From Deltaproteobacteria bacterium (GTDB taxonomy: Bacteria > Lernaellota > Lernaellaia > JACKCT01): DNA of 45,622 bases. A program made the position numbers and the translations under genes. The notes beneath the pieces are model-generated. The model searched no databases, was not told the DNA's origin, and was given only the letters and a program-made list of their open reading frames with translations. The DNA lies in assembly GCA_020845895.1 (NCBI GenBank), contig JADLEX010000075.1, positions 1 to 45,622 of the forward strand. The letters run 5' to 3'. This document shows, one piece after another, positions 7,876-15,785 of the stretch (position 1 is its first letter; the number at the start of each line of letters is the position of its first letter).

Positions 7876-9273
7876 TTAACGCAGTTCCGACAGCGTCTGA
7901 AGCATTTCGTCGACGACCGTGAACAGCCGCGACGCCGCCTGGTAGCTGAATTGGTATTTCATCAGGTTCGACATCTCGTCCTCGAGCGACACGCCGACGA
8001 CGCTCTCTCGCAGGTTTACGAGTTGGTTCGTCATGGTCTGCTGGTGGCTCACGTCGCGAATGGCCGCCTGGGCATCCACGCCGATCTCGCCGACGATGGA
8101 GCTAAACGTGTCCTGAAACGTCCAGGTTCCGCCGTTGAAGATGAGCGCGTTCTCGATGGCGGAGACGGCGATCGCGTTCTGATTGTCGCCGGGTGCACCC
8201 GACGCCGACGCTGCGATATTGTTCGAATCGGCGGTGATGAGCGCATCGACCTCGATCATGCGCGACGCGTCCGCCGACGACGCCAGGGGCGCAAAGAAAT
8301 CGAGCCCGGTCGATCCGTTGAGGCCGAATCCCACGGCGTGCTGCGTGTTGACCGCGTTCACGAGCTCGTAGGCCATCTCGTCGAGCCGGTCGATCAGGTT
8401 TCGCGCATGCGTGTCGCGAGTGACGAGCGCGCCGCCGAGTTTTCCGCCGGAAATGCCCGCGGTGATATCGTTCGCTTGCCCGCCCGCCGAGACAAACTGC
8501 ACGTCGTAGAACCCGTCGACGTTGCCCGTGAGTTCCAGCGATCCCACCGCGTTCGATTCGACGAGCGGCGATCCGCCGGCTAGGATGATCGTCGCCTGCC
8601 CCCGGCTGTCCTCGAAGGTGTGGAAATCGACCAGCTCCGCCAGTTCCTTCATCCGTTGGGTGCGCGTCGCGCGGAAATCGCCCGCGCTCTGGCCGGAGAC
8701 TTCAATCGCCGCGACCTTGTCGTTGAGTTCCGCGATCTGCCGCGCGAGGTTGTTGATCTGCGTCACGTAGTCCTTGACGGCGTTGTTCGCCGAGTTCTGC
8801 ACGTCGCGCAGGCGCTCGTTCATCAGGTGAAACTGGTTCACCACCACCCGCGCCGCGCCCACCACGCCCACGCGCGGGGCTTCGTTTTCCGGGTTCGCCG
8901 ACAGGTCCTGCCACGACGCGAAGAAGTCGCCGAGATCGACTGACAGTCCGACCTCGTCACTCTCGTTGAAGATCTCCTGCAACGTGGTGAGGCCGTCGCT
9001 CTCCGAGTTGCGGAACCCCAACAGGGACGTGGCCACGAACATCTGGTAGTTGAGATAGCGGTCCTGCACCGAGCTGATGTCGGAGACTTGGACACCCGTG
9101 CCGAGGAACAGGCCCGCCGACTGGATCGGCACCTCGGGCGCGAGCACGAGGTTCTGGCGGATGTACCCCTCGGTGTTCATGTTGGCGATGTTGTGGCTCG
9201 TCACCTCGACGCCCATTTGGGACGCCCAGAGCGCGCGCGAGGCGATCGACAGGACGCCGGAGATCCCCGCCAT
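7876..9273 (-). CDS. flgK: Flagellar hook-associated protein FlgK (HAP1)
   Basis: The 465-residue protein starts with ISGVLSIASRALWASQMGVEVTSHNIANMNTEGY, the rod/hook family N-terminus with the ANxNTxGY motif. FlgK-type sequence follows (FFASWQDLSANPENEAPR; LARQIAELNDKVAAIE). The C-terminus (VNLRESVVGVSLEDEMSNLMKYQFSYQAASRLFTVVDEMLQTL) is classic. It joins the hook to FlgL. Its ATG shares bases with the flgN stop (TAATG), so the two are coupled; FlgN is the known export chaperone of FlgK/FlgL. Confidence 0.96.
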   Translation of the reverse strand: MAGISGVLSIASRALWASQMGVEVTSHNIANMNTEGYIRQNLVLAPEVPIQSAGLFLGTGVQVSDISSVQDRYLNYQMFVATSLLGFRNSESDGLTTLQEIFNESDEVGLSVDLGDFFASWQDLSANPENEAPRVGVVGAARVVVNQFHLMNERLRDVQNSANNAVKDYVTQINNLARQIAELNDKVAAIEVSGQSAGDFRATRTQRMKELAELVDFHTFEDSRGQATIILAGGSPLVESNAVGSLELTGNVDGFYDVQFVSAGGQANDITAGISGGKLGGALVTRDTHARNLIDRLDEMAYELVNAVNTQHAVGFGLNGSTGLDFFAPLASSADASRMIEVDALITADSNNIAASASGAPGDNQNAIAVSAIENALIFNGGTWTFQDTFSSIVGEIGVDAQAAIRDVSHQQTMTNQLVNLRESVVGVSLEDEMSNLMKYQFSYQAASRLFTVVDEMLQTLSELR

Positions 9274-9773
9274 TAGAGCCTCCCCTGGAGCCGGCCCGCC
9301 GTCGCCCCCGAACGCCGGACAGCGGCGGTCGGGCCATAGGTGACCGGCTGCTCCACGGTCTGGCGCATGAGACGCGCGAGGCCCCGCACCGCCAGCAGCG
9401 ACGACTGCGCCAGCGATCGGTTCTCTTCGTTTTGCGCCGAGATGTCGGGCACGAGAGATTGAATCTCATCGACCAGCGCGCGGATCGCCGCGCCAACCGT
9501 CGGCGACGCGAGACCCGCGACGCGCTCGATGCCGATCCGGGCGGGATCGAGGCCGAGCGATTCGGCCAGACGTCGATTCACGATGAAACGCGCCTCGACG
9601 AGCGCTTTGGCGCGCAGCGCGAGCGTCTCGACGACTTTGTTGAGTTCGTCCACCCGGGTCGTGTCGTACGCACGCATGGCGTCCGCGGACTCGCGCATCG
9701 CCGCGAGCATGTCGCGGTAAACGTCGCGCTGCCGCGAGAGAATCTCGTGCGTGGCCGCAATCAGCTTGTTCAT
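9273..9773 (-). CDS. flgN: FlgN-like export chaperone for FlgK/FlgL
   Basis: From the ATG at 9773 (with AAGGAGG six bases upstream) this encodes 166 residues; an upstream in-frame start lacks a ribosome site. The protein is mostly helical, with heptad patterning in residues 1-70 (THEILSRQRDVYRDMLAAMRES, then KVVETLALRAKALVEAR). A helical C-terminal half with many small residues and Gln/Glu follows. This is the shape of the FlgN family, which has weak sequence conservation. The position directly before flgK, stop-to-start coupled, and after flgM supports the call more than any motif does. Confidence 0.8.
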   Translation of the reverse strand: MNKLIAATHEILSRQRDVYRDMLAAMRESADAMRAYDTTRVDELNKVVETLALRAKALVEARFIVNRRLAESLGLDPARIGIERVAGLASPTVGAAIRALVDEIQSLVPDISAQNEENRSLAQSSLLAVRGLARLMRQTVEQPVTYGPTAAVRRSGATAGRLQGRL

Positions 9774-9853
9774 TCGGGCCTCCTTCGACCGCCTCCGCCG
9801 CACCGTATCGTCGGGTTTGACCGATTCAACGGGCGCGCGGGGCGGACAATCGA

Positions 9854-9886
9854 CGACGCGTTCCGAAAATCATTCGGAACGCGTCG
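9854..9886 (-). other. Perfect hairpin between flgM and flgN
   Basis: CGACGCGTTCCGAA (9854-9867) is the exact reverse complement of 9873-9886, leaving a 5-nt loop. There is no T-run on either strand, so it is not a standard intrinsic terminator. On the - strand it falls after the flgM stop and about 80 nt before flgN. It could be an mRNA stabiliser, a processing site, a Rho-related barrier or a protein-binding palindrome. Confidence 0.7.
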
Positions 9887-9908
9887 GAAGAAGGCGAATT
9901 CGGGGGGA

Positions 9909-10211
9909 TTAATGGTAGAGCGATTCCTGAAGCGAGCTGGTGATCATCTTCTCGGCGATGTCCGCCGCCGGGCGATGGTAACGGCCCGCATCGACCTCAG
10001 CCTTGATCTGCGCCACCTTCTCGGCGCGGATCTCCGGAATCCGCTCGAGCTCTTCCTTCACCCCGCTCAGACTGGCCGCCGACTTCGAAACCGACAGGGT
10101 TGCCGCCGGGTCGGCCTTGGCGACTTCCTTCGCCGCTTCGTTCGCCGCACCCGCGGCCGAAGTCAGTCGGGGATCCACATTCAGGGGGTGATTTCCGCCT
10201 TGGACTTTCAT
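9909..10211 (-). CDS. flgM: Anti-sigma-28 factor FlgM
   Basis: Starting at the ATG at 10211 (GGAGGACA upstream), the protein has 100 residues. The N-terminal half is Ala-rich and disordered-looking, as in FlgM. The C-terminal half VKEELERIPEIRAEKVAQIKAEVDAG...YHRPAADIAEKMITSSLQES is the FliA-binding DUF4/FlgM signature. FlgM holds FliA inactive until the hook is complete and FlgM is exported. A longer in-frame extension to 10436 would swallow a good sigma-28 promoter at 10276-10302, which argues for the short start. It sits between flgJ and flgN. Confidence 0.93.
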   Translation of the reverse strand: MKVQGGNHPLNVDPRLTSAAGAANEAAKEVAKADPAATLSVSKSAASLSGVKEELERIPEIRAEKVAQIKAEVDAGRYHRPAADIAEKMITSSLQESLYH

Positions 10212-10275
10212 GTCTGTCCTCCAGCCGCGAGGTCCTGCCGCTTCTGCGTCCGGCCTCTCTGGCGTCCTGCCATAC

Positions 10276-10302
10276 CTATCGGCAAAACGCAAGAAGACTT
10301 GA
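10276..10302 (-). promoter_or_regulatory. Sigma-28 (FliA)-type promoter of flgM
   Basis: Read on the - strand: TCAAGTCT (-35, 6 of 8 bases of TAAAGTTT), 11-nt spacer, GCCGATAG (-10, 7 of 8 bases of GCCGATAA). It gives a leader of about 60 nt before flgM. FliA control of flgM is the known feedback loop in other flagellated bacteria. This is a sequence match with the correct element order and spacing. Confidence 0.75.
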
Positions 10303-10440
10303 GAAAAAACGTCGTGATTTTGTCGCCGGACGGAAATTTCGTGCGGTTTGTGGAAAAACCGCTCGCCCGTATGCGCCTTCTTCCAGGTTGTAAAAGATCG
10401 ACAATTCAGGGACTTGACTAAAGTCCCCCGCGTCAATTTT

Positions 10441-10866
10441 TCAGTCGCGCATCAGATCCGTGATCCGCCCCACACGTGGAGTCGGATCGAGCAACTCTTC
10501 ATATCGTCGGAAATTTGACGTTTTTTCGATGGCGGAAAAATCCGAAATCGCCGGTTTCCTGACCAAGTGATCGTGAAGCATCCGGGCGATTCCAAACTGC
10601 CGCGCGTGTCCGCCGACCTCCGCGACCTTCTCGTCGAACATCGACTGGTACATCCGCGTGGCATGCGATGTGCCGATGGAATCCTCGGTCTCGAACGTCG
10701 TCGCGCGCATCTGCTTGAGCATCGAATGGAGAAAGAGCGTTTCGAAACCCTCGGCGACCTTCCATGCCGCCGCGTCCTTCTCATCGGCCGCCGAAACGAC
10801 CGGAGGTTGCGGACGCGTCGCGGCTTCCGGAGTCGGACCGAGAGGATCGAACGAAACGGCGTTCAT
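10441..10866 (-). CDS. flgJ: FlgJ-like rod-binding protein without muramidase domain
   Basis: The 141-residue protein contains the rod-binding core of FlgJ: AEGFETLFLHSMLKQMRAT, then SHATRMYQSMFDEKVAEVGG and FGIARMLHDHLVR. The C-terminal glucosaminidase domain of the ~310-residue enterobacterial FlgJ is missing, as in many non-enteric bacteria, so wall hydrolysis for rod passage must come from another enzyme. The ATG overlaps the flgI stop (ATGA). The next gene, flgM, is 230 bp away with its own promoter. Confidence 0.9.
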   Translation of the reverse strand: MNAVSFDPLGPTPEAATRPQPPVVSAADEKDAAAWKVAEGFETLFLHSMLKQMRATTFETEDSIGTSHATRMYQSMFDEKVAEVGGHARQFGIARMLHDHLVRKPAISDFSAIEKTSNFRRYEELLDPTPRVGRITDLMRD

Positions 10867-11966
10867 CAGATGATCTCCAACTGCGCCTCGAGCGCGCCCG
10901 CCGACTTGATCGACTGAAGAATCGCCACCAGATCGCGCGGCGTGACGCCGACCGCGTTGAGCGCTCGCACCAGGTCGCCGATCGTCGGCTCGGACTCGAC
11001 GACGAAAAGCTGGCCGGGGTCCTCGACCGCGGACACCGAGCCCTGCGTCGTCACTACCGTGCGACCGCCGGAGAGCGGCGCCGGCTGGCTGACGTTCTGC
11101 GTGGACCGGATGCGCACGTGCAGGTTTCCGTGGCTGATGGCGATGGTCGAAATCCGCACATTGGCGCCCATGACGACGGTGCCCGTCTTTTCGTTGACGA
11201 CCACCTTGGCGACGCGGTCGGTGACGATGTCGATGTTCTCGATCTGCGCCATCAACGCGACGACGTTTTGTCGGTACGACTCGGGCACCTGCACGCGGAT
11301 GGTGCGGGCGTCGAGGGGCTGGGCCACGGTCGCGCCGATCTGCTCGTTGATCGACGCGGCGGCGGCGGCGACGGTCGTGAAGTCGCCGGTGGTGAGCGAA
11401 AGACGCAGATCGCCCTGTGCGTTGAACTCGTACGGCAGATCGCGTTCGACGATCGCGCCGGACGGAATCGCACCGACGGTCGGATGATTCTTCGTCACCG
11501 AATCACCGGCACCCTCGGCCGCGAATCCGCCGACCGACACCGCCCCCTGCGCGACCGCGTAGATCTGGCCGTCGGAGCCCTTGAGCGGCGTGAGCAGCAA
11601 TGTGCCGCCCTGCAGCGATTTCGCGTCGCCGATCGAACTGACCGACACGTCGATGTTCATGCCCTGACGCGCGAAAGCGGGCAGTTCCGCGGTCACCATG
11701 ACGGATGCCGCGTTGCCGCTCTTTACGTCGTTCGGCGAAACGGTGACGCCCATGTTTTCGAGCATGTTGGAGATGGACGCCTTGGTGAACTTCACCGAGT
11801 TGCCGTCGCCGCTTTTTTGCAGGCCGACGACGAGGCCGTAGCCCACGAGCTTGTTCGTACGCACGCCCTCGATCGTGGCGACGTCCTTGATTCGCACGGC
11901 GTACGCGTCGGCGGCCACCGCCAGGGCGAGCATCGCGATTCCGATCGTCGTCAGTTTTCGCGCCAT
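10866..11966 (-). CDS. flgI: Flagellar P-ring protein FlgI
   Basis: FlgI forms the periplasmic P-ring around the rod. Conserved stretches include VRIKDVATIEGVRTNKLVGYGLVVGL, TKASISNMLENMGVTV, NAASVMVTAELPAFARQGMNIDVSVSS and GGTLLLTPLKG. The C-terminus (VEDPGQLFVVESEPTIGDLVRALNAVGVTPRDLVAILQSIKSAGALEAQLEII) is complete. I chose the ATG at 11966 because it directly starts a signal peptide (MARKLTTIGIAMLALAVAADAYA) and has GGAG nine bases upstream. An in-frame ATG at 12017, overlapping the flgH stop (TGATG), is the alternative and would add 17 charged residues. Confidence 0.95.
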   Translation of the reverse strand: MARKLTTIGIAMLALAVAADAYAVRIKDVATIEGVRTNKLVGYGLVVGLQKSGDGNSVKFTKASISNMLENMGVTVSPNDVKSGNAASVMVTAELPAFARQGMNIDVSVSSIGDAKSLQGGTLLLTPLKGSDGQIYAVAQGAVSVGGFAAEGAGDSVTKNHPTVGAIPSGAIVERDLPYEFNAQGDLRLSLTTGDFTTVAAAAASINEQIGATVAQPLDARTIRVQVPESYRQNVVALMAQIENIDIVTDRVAKVVVNEKTGTVVMGANVRISTIAISHGNLHVRIRSTQNVSQPAPLSGGRTVVTTQGSVSAVEDPGQLFVVESEPTIGDLVRALNAVGVTPRDLVAILQSIKSAGALEAQLEII

Positions 11967-12016
11967 GTCCCGCATCTCCGTCGCGCGTCGGGTGTGCCCG
12001 CCGCGCGTTCGCGTCA

Positions 12017-12757
12017 TCAGAAAGGCCAGACTTTGTCGAACGCGCGCGCGAACCAGCCGGGCTTCATCTTGTCGGCCAGCACGCCCTCACCGACGTATTC
12101 GATGCGCGCGTCGGCGACGAGCGTGGACGGCACCGAGTTCATCGCGTCCACATCGCGCGGGCGGACGAGGCCGGACAGCACCATCACGTAGTCCTCGTCG
12201 TTGAGCTTCATCCGCCGTTCGCCGCGGATGACGAGATTTCCGTTGGGCATCACGTCGACGACGATGCACGAGATGGTGCCGACGAGCTTGCCCGAGCGCG
12301 ACGTTTCGCCCTTGCCGTCGAACTTCGTGCCGACTTTCGATCCCACGAGCGTGTCGAGCTTCAGGTTGGGATTTCGCCGCGCGGCGATCTGCTCCATGCC
12401 GAAGAAGCCGTCCACGCCCGCGCCGATGGTCGAGGTCTTGTCGGTCTTCGTGTCGGCTTTTCCCTTGGCGTCCGACTGCTCGAGGATGTTGACGGTGATG
12501 ACGTCGTTGACCTGCTTCGCCTTGTGGTCGCTGAACAGGTAGTTGTTCGGATTATTCTCGACCCACAACGACGACCCGTGCCTCGCCGGGGCGGACACGG
12601 TGCGCGCGTCGGTCGCGCGAAAATCGACCGCCGAATACCCGGTCGCGCTCGCGCTGGGCGGCTTCTTCGACGAGCAGCCCGCGCTCGCCGCGACGAGCAG
12701 GCACGCGCACGCGATCGCCGCGGTCATTTCGATGGCACGTTTCATCGCTTCGCGCAT
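12017..12757 (-). CDS. flgH: Flagellar L-ring lipoprotein FlgH
   Basis: The 246-residue protein has a signal peptide ending in the lipobox ASAGC (Cys 28). FlgH hallmarks follow: GSSLWVENNPNNYLFSDHKAKQVNDVITVNI, TSRSGKLVGTISCIVVDVMPNGNLVIRGE and LSGLVRPRDVDAMNSVPS. It forms the outer-membrane L-ring. It starts 7 bp after the flgA stop with GAGG as ribosome site, and is followed by flgI. Together flgA, flgH and flgI form the ring-assembly block and imply a true outer membrane. Confidence 0.96.
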   Translation of the reverse strand: MREAMKRAIEMTAAIACACLLVAASAGCSSKKPPSASATGYSAVDFRATDARTVSAPARHGSSLWVENNPNNYLFSDHKAKQVNDVITVNILEQSDAKGKADTKTDKTSTIGAGVDGFFGMEQIAARRNPNLKLDTLVGSKVGTKFDGKGETSRSGKLVGTISCIVVDVMPNGNLVIRGERRMKLNDEDYVMVLSGLVRPRDVDAMNSVPSTLVADARIEYVGEGVLADKMKPGWFARAFDKVWPF

Positions 12758-12764
12758 CGTCGCC

Positions 12765-13703
12765 TCACAATTCCACGGTCACGGTGTGCGCGTCGCGCAC
12801 CCGCGCCTTGACGATCACGCCGCTGTCCATGTTCCGCACGTCGATGGTCTCGCCCTCGCGGCCTTCACGCTGGGCGACGGCGAACGCCGTCAGTTGCACG
12901 CCCTGCGACACGACCTGGAGCTTCACGACGTCGCCGCGCCGGATCACCGCGGCGGTGGTCAGCGCGTCCTCGCGCAGCGTTTCGCCGTTCGCCACGGCCC
13001 GGCGCGCCACGCGACCGACGACCATATCGGGCGAGCGCGCCACGCGGCCGCGCACGCGTTTCGCCGAAACGGGCTCAATGCGAATGTCGTCGCTCGTCAC
13101 GGCGCGGCCCTTGGGGATCGCGTTTTTCGCGACCACCACCTGTTGAGGGGTGTCGATCTCGACGTCGATCATCATTTTTTTCTCGAAGCCCGCGCCCGCG
13201 ATGCGCACCGTGGCGGGCCGACGGCCCGCGACGGGGACGCCGTCCGGCCATTCGCAACGGATCGTCACATCCCCCGGCGGGACGAGAGCATCGCGGACCT
13301 TCGCGGGAAATTTCACGGGAAGATTCGGATCGCCGGCGAGCTGCCGAAGCTGCGTCTCGATCTCGGCGCGCAGCGCATCGGCGCTGATCGTCTGCGCCGG
13401 GCTCGAGATCACGACCTGCGCCGGAATACGCACGGCCAAGTCCCGCCCGCCCGCCTGGCGGATGCGCCCGGCGATGAACGAGCCCGTGAGCACGCGCTCG
13501 TCGCCCAGCGGCGGGGCCTTGGCGACGAAGACATCCGCCAGCTCCGCCGGCAATCCCGCGAGAATCAGGTCGCCGAGCAGCACGCGGTCGCCGTGCGCTT
13601 CGATACGCTCGCGCACCGCCAGCTCCGCCGCGCTCGCAATCGTCGCCGTACCCACCAGGGTGGTGACGACGGCGAACAAGGCGATGGCGACGACGCGTTT
13701 CAA
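12765..13703 (-). CDS. flgA: P-ring assembly chaperone FlgA
   Basis: The predicted protein has 312 residues, a signal peptide (MKRVVAIALFAVVTTLVGTATIASA), and C-terminal SAF/ChapFlgA sequence: AKNAIPKGRAVTSDDIRIEP, DMVVGRVARRAVANGETL, then AVIRRGDVVKLQVVSQGVQLTA and DVRNMDSGVIVKARVRD. FlgA is the periplasmic chaperone for FlgI polymerisation. The start is TTG, with GAGGT overlapping the flgG stop seven bases upstream, so translation is coupled. The middle region (about residues 60-160) is longer and more divergent than in short FlgA proteins, which is common. Confidence 0.93.
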   Translation of the reverse strand: MKRVVAIALFAVVTTLVGTATIASAAELAVRERIEAHGDRVLLGDLILAGLPAELADVFVAKAPPLGDERVLTGSFIAGRIRQAGGRDLAVRIPAQVVISSPAQTISADALRAEIETQLRQLAGDPNLPVKFPAKVRDALVPPGDVTIRCEWPDGVPVAGRRPATVRIAGAGFEKKMMIDVEIDTPQQVVVAKNAIPKGRAVTSDDIRIEPVSAKRVRGRVARSPDMVVGRVARRAVANGETLREDALTTAAVIRRGDVVKLQVVSQGVQLTAFAVAQREGREGETIDVRNMDSGVIVKARVRDAHTVTVEL

Positions 13704-13710
13704 GACAACC

Positions 13711-14496
13711 TCAAACGATGCGGCTCGTGGCCTGGAGCATCTGGTCGGCGGTGGTGATGACGCGGCTCGCGGTCTCGTACGCCCGCTGCCCCACGATCAT
13801 CTGCACCATCTCCTCCACCAGATTGACGTTGCTGCCTTCGAGGAATCCCTGCGAGATCTCGCCGAAGCCTTCCTCTCCCGGAACGCCGGTCACCGGGTCG
13901 CCCGACGCGCCCGTGGCGACCGACAGGTTGTGGCCGATGAAGCGCAGTCCGTCGGGGTTGATGAATCGCGCGAGTTGAACGGTGCCGATCTCCTGCGCCT
14001 CGGTTTCGCCGTCGAGGATCACCGATACCGTGCCGTCCTGCCCGATCGTGATGTTGAGGGTGTTCTCGGGAATCTGGATCGACGGCTCGAGCGGATCGCC
14101 CGTGGCGGTGGTGATCGTGCCTTCGTTATTCACCTTGAAATTGCCGGCGCGCGTGTATGCGATCTCGCCGTTCGGCCGGGTGATCTGAAAGAACCCCGGA
14201 CCCTCGATGGCGAGATCGAGTTCGTTCGTCGTCTGCTGCGCCTCGCCCTGCTGGAAGATCTTCGAAACCGCGACGGTGCGCGTGCCGAGACCCACCTGCG
14301 TACCGCCCGGCGAGGTCACGCCCTCGGCCGTCGCGCCGCCCGGCGCGCGAAGCGTCTGATACAGCAGATCCTCGAAGTCCGCACGGCTGCGTTTGAACGC
14401 CGTGGTGTTCACGTTTGCCAAGTTGTTGGCGATCACGTCGATCTTGAGCTGCTGGGCCTGCATGCCCGTGGCCGATGTCCAGAGTGCCCGCATCAT
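13711..14496 (-). CDS. flgG: Distal rod protein FlgG
   Basis: At 261 residues this is the standard FlgG length. It opens MMRALWTSATGMQAQQLKIDVIANNLANVNTTAFKRSRADFEDLLYQ and ends QGFLEGSNVNLVEEMVQMIVGQRAYETASRVITTADQMLQATSRI, both diagnostic. GTRTVAVSKIFQQGEAQQTTNELDLAIEG is the FlgG-specific region. It polymerises as the distal rod. It lies 36 bp after flgF and 7 bp before flgA, so it should share the sigma-54 promoter ahead of flgF. Confidence 0.97.
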   Translation of the reverse strand: MMRALWTSATGMQAQQLKIDVIANNLANVNTTAFKRSRADFEDLLYQTLRAPGGATAEGVTSPGGTQVGLGTRTVAVSKIFQQGEAQQTTNELDLAIEGPGFFQITRPNGEIAYTRAGNFKVNNEGTITTATGDPLEPSIQIPENTLNITIGQDGTVSVILDGETEAQEIGTVQLARFINPDGLRFIGHNLSVATGASGDPVTGVPGEEGFGEISQGFLEGSNVNLVEEMVQMIVGQRAYETASRVITTADQMLQATSRIV

Positions 14497-14532
14497 GGCG
14501 CGTTTCTCCCCGTTAACCTGGGCGCGTGCCCG

Positions 14533-15270
14533 TTAAGCCTTCGCCAGCGTTTCGCCGGCACGCGAATTGACCTGACTCATTGTGCGAATGGCCGCCTGAA
14601 ACGCCTCGTACTGCCGACCCGCCGTCACCATCACGGCCATTTCGCGCATGACGTTGACGTTCGAGCCTTCGAGGGCTTTGTCGATGATTTGATAATCGGG
14701 CTCCGCGTTGATCGCGGCGGACGCCGACTTGACGAATAGCGACGCGCCCATCTTCCGGAGTTGACGCGGGTCCTGAACGTCCTCGATGCGGACACGGTCG
14801 ATCTCCTCCGCGCCCACGACGATGGTGCCGTCGGATCGGACCTCGAACTCGGCCCCGACCGGCAGGGTGATCGGGCCGCCCTGCCCCAGCACCGGATCGC
14901 CCGACGCGGTGACGAGATTGCCCTCGATATCGAGCCGGAAATTTCCCGCGCGGGTGTACGCCTCGCCGCGCTCCGACTGGACCACGAAATAGCCGCTGCC
15001 CTCGATCGCCAGATCGCCCGCCCGGCCCGTGCTCATGATCGGACCGGGGTTCTGATCGGTGGCCGAATCGAGATAGCGATTGATGTTTTTGAGGGAACGA
15101 CGCGAGAAGTCGAAGTCGCGCCGCGAGATGTAGTCGAGATGCGACTGAAAGACCGACGCGTCGGCCTTGAAGCCGGCCGTGTCGGCGTTGGCCAGATTGT
15201 TGGCGACGACATCGAGACGCTGCGTCTCGATTCGACTGCCCAAAACCGCAGCCCACATCGCATTGCTCAT
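14533..15270 (-). CDS. flgF: Proximal rod protein FlgF
   Basis: The 245-residue protein has the rod family N-terminus (MSNAMWAAVLGSRIETQRLDVVANNLANADTAGFK) and C-terminus (KALEGSNVNVMREMAVMVTAGRQYEAFQAAIRTMSQVN). The internal AIEGSGYFVVQSERGEAYTRAGNF motif is shared by FlgE/F/G. The ATG at 15270 follows GGAGGCC at ideal spacing; an in-frame start at 15333 would lie upstream of the sigma-54 site at 15303-15317 and is rejected. It is first in the flgFGAHIJ block. Confidence 0.93.
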   Translation of the reverse strand: MSNAMWAAVLGSRIETQRLDVVANNLANADTAGFKADASVFQSHLDYISRRDFDFSRRSLKNINRYLDSATDQNPGPIMSTGRAGDLAIEGSGYFVVQSERGEAYTRAGNFRLDIEGNLVTASGDPVLGQGGPITLPVGAEFEVRSDGTIVVGAEEIDRVRIEDVQDPRQLRKMGASLFVKSASAAINAEPDYQIIDKALEGSNVNVMREMAVMVTAGRQYEAFQAAIRTMSQVNSRAGETLAKA

Positions 15271-15302
15271 GGCGGCCTCCGATGACTCCACGTGGGACTG
15301 AA

Positions 15303-15317
15303 GCAATCGGGGTGCCA
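15303..15317 (-). promoter_or_regulatory. Sigma-54 (RpoN) promoter of flgFGAHIJ
   Basis: On the - strand the sequence is TGGCACC-CCGA-TTGC, giving the invariant GG and GC exactly 10 nt apart. It matches TGGCAC-N5-TTGC fully. Transcription should begin about 20 nt before the flgF ATG at 15270. Sigma-54 needs an activator of the FlrC/FleR type, which is not encoded in this window. Confidence 0.85.
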
Positions 15318-15431
15318 AACGACAAATCAGCATAACTCATTGATTAATATGGTCTATTTGTGCGCGTCGGACCGTTCGGCGAAGGCGCGGCCGGGCGTTC
15401 GGGGGGCAAGATTTGCCGGGGCGGGCCAGCT

Positions 15432-15785
15432 TCAGGGCTTCGTCGTCAGACCCGACGCGCGGCCCGCAGCCTCCCGATTCGCGCGATAGAGGATGGCCAG
15501 CACCTCGGCGACCGCGCGGTAGAGCTCCGGTGGAATGGGGGCGTCGAGCTTGAGCTTGGCGAGAAATCCCGTGAGATCGCGATCGATGTGGATGGGGATT
15601 CCGTGTTCGCGCGCGAGTTCCAGGATGCGTTCGGCGACCTTGCCGAAACCCTTGGCGACAAGTCGTGGCGCGGAGTCCTTGCCCGGTTCGTACTTCAGCG
15701 CGGCGGCGTGAAGACGCTCGGTCCCTTCGCCGTCTCCGTCCGCGTTCGTCTTCTCGGGAAGTTTGTCGCGTTCGTCGTCGGTCAT
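15432..15785 (-). CDS. Stand-alone FlhB cytoplasmic-domain paralogue (FhlB/YlqH-like)
   Basis: This 117-residue protein begins at an ATG overlapping the stop of the FliK-like gene (ATGA). Residues 35-105 match the FlhB C-terminal domain: ALKYEPGKDSAPRLVAKGFG, ILELAREHGIPIHIDRDLTGFLAKLKLDAPIPPELYRAVAEVLAILYRANR. Compare the full FlhB at 22969-24033, with ALRYDRGKDLAPVVIAKGKG and IPVHLYQAVAEILAYIYSMNR. There are no membrane helices, and the autocleavage motif NPTH is absent because homology begins just after it. Small FlhB-C homologues are known in several flagellated bacteria, where they may assist export or substrate switching. Its position next to the FliK-like gene suggests such a role. Confidence 0.88.
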   Translation of the reverse strand: MTDDERDKLPEKTNADGDGEGTERLHAAALKYEPGKDSAPRLVAKGFGKVAERILELAREHGIPIHIDRDLTGFLAKLKLDAPIPPELYRAVAEVLAILYRANREAAGRASGLTTKP

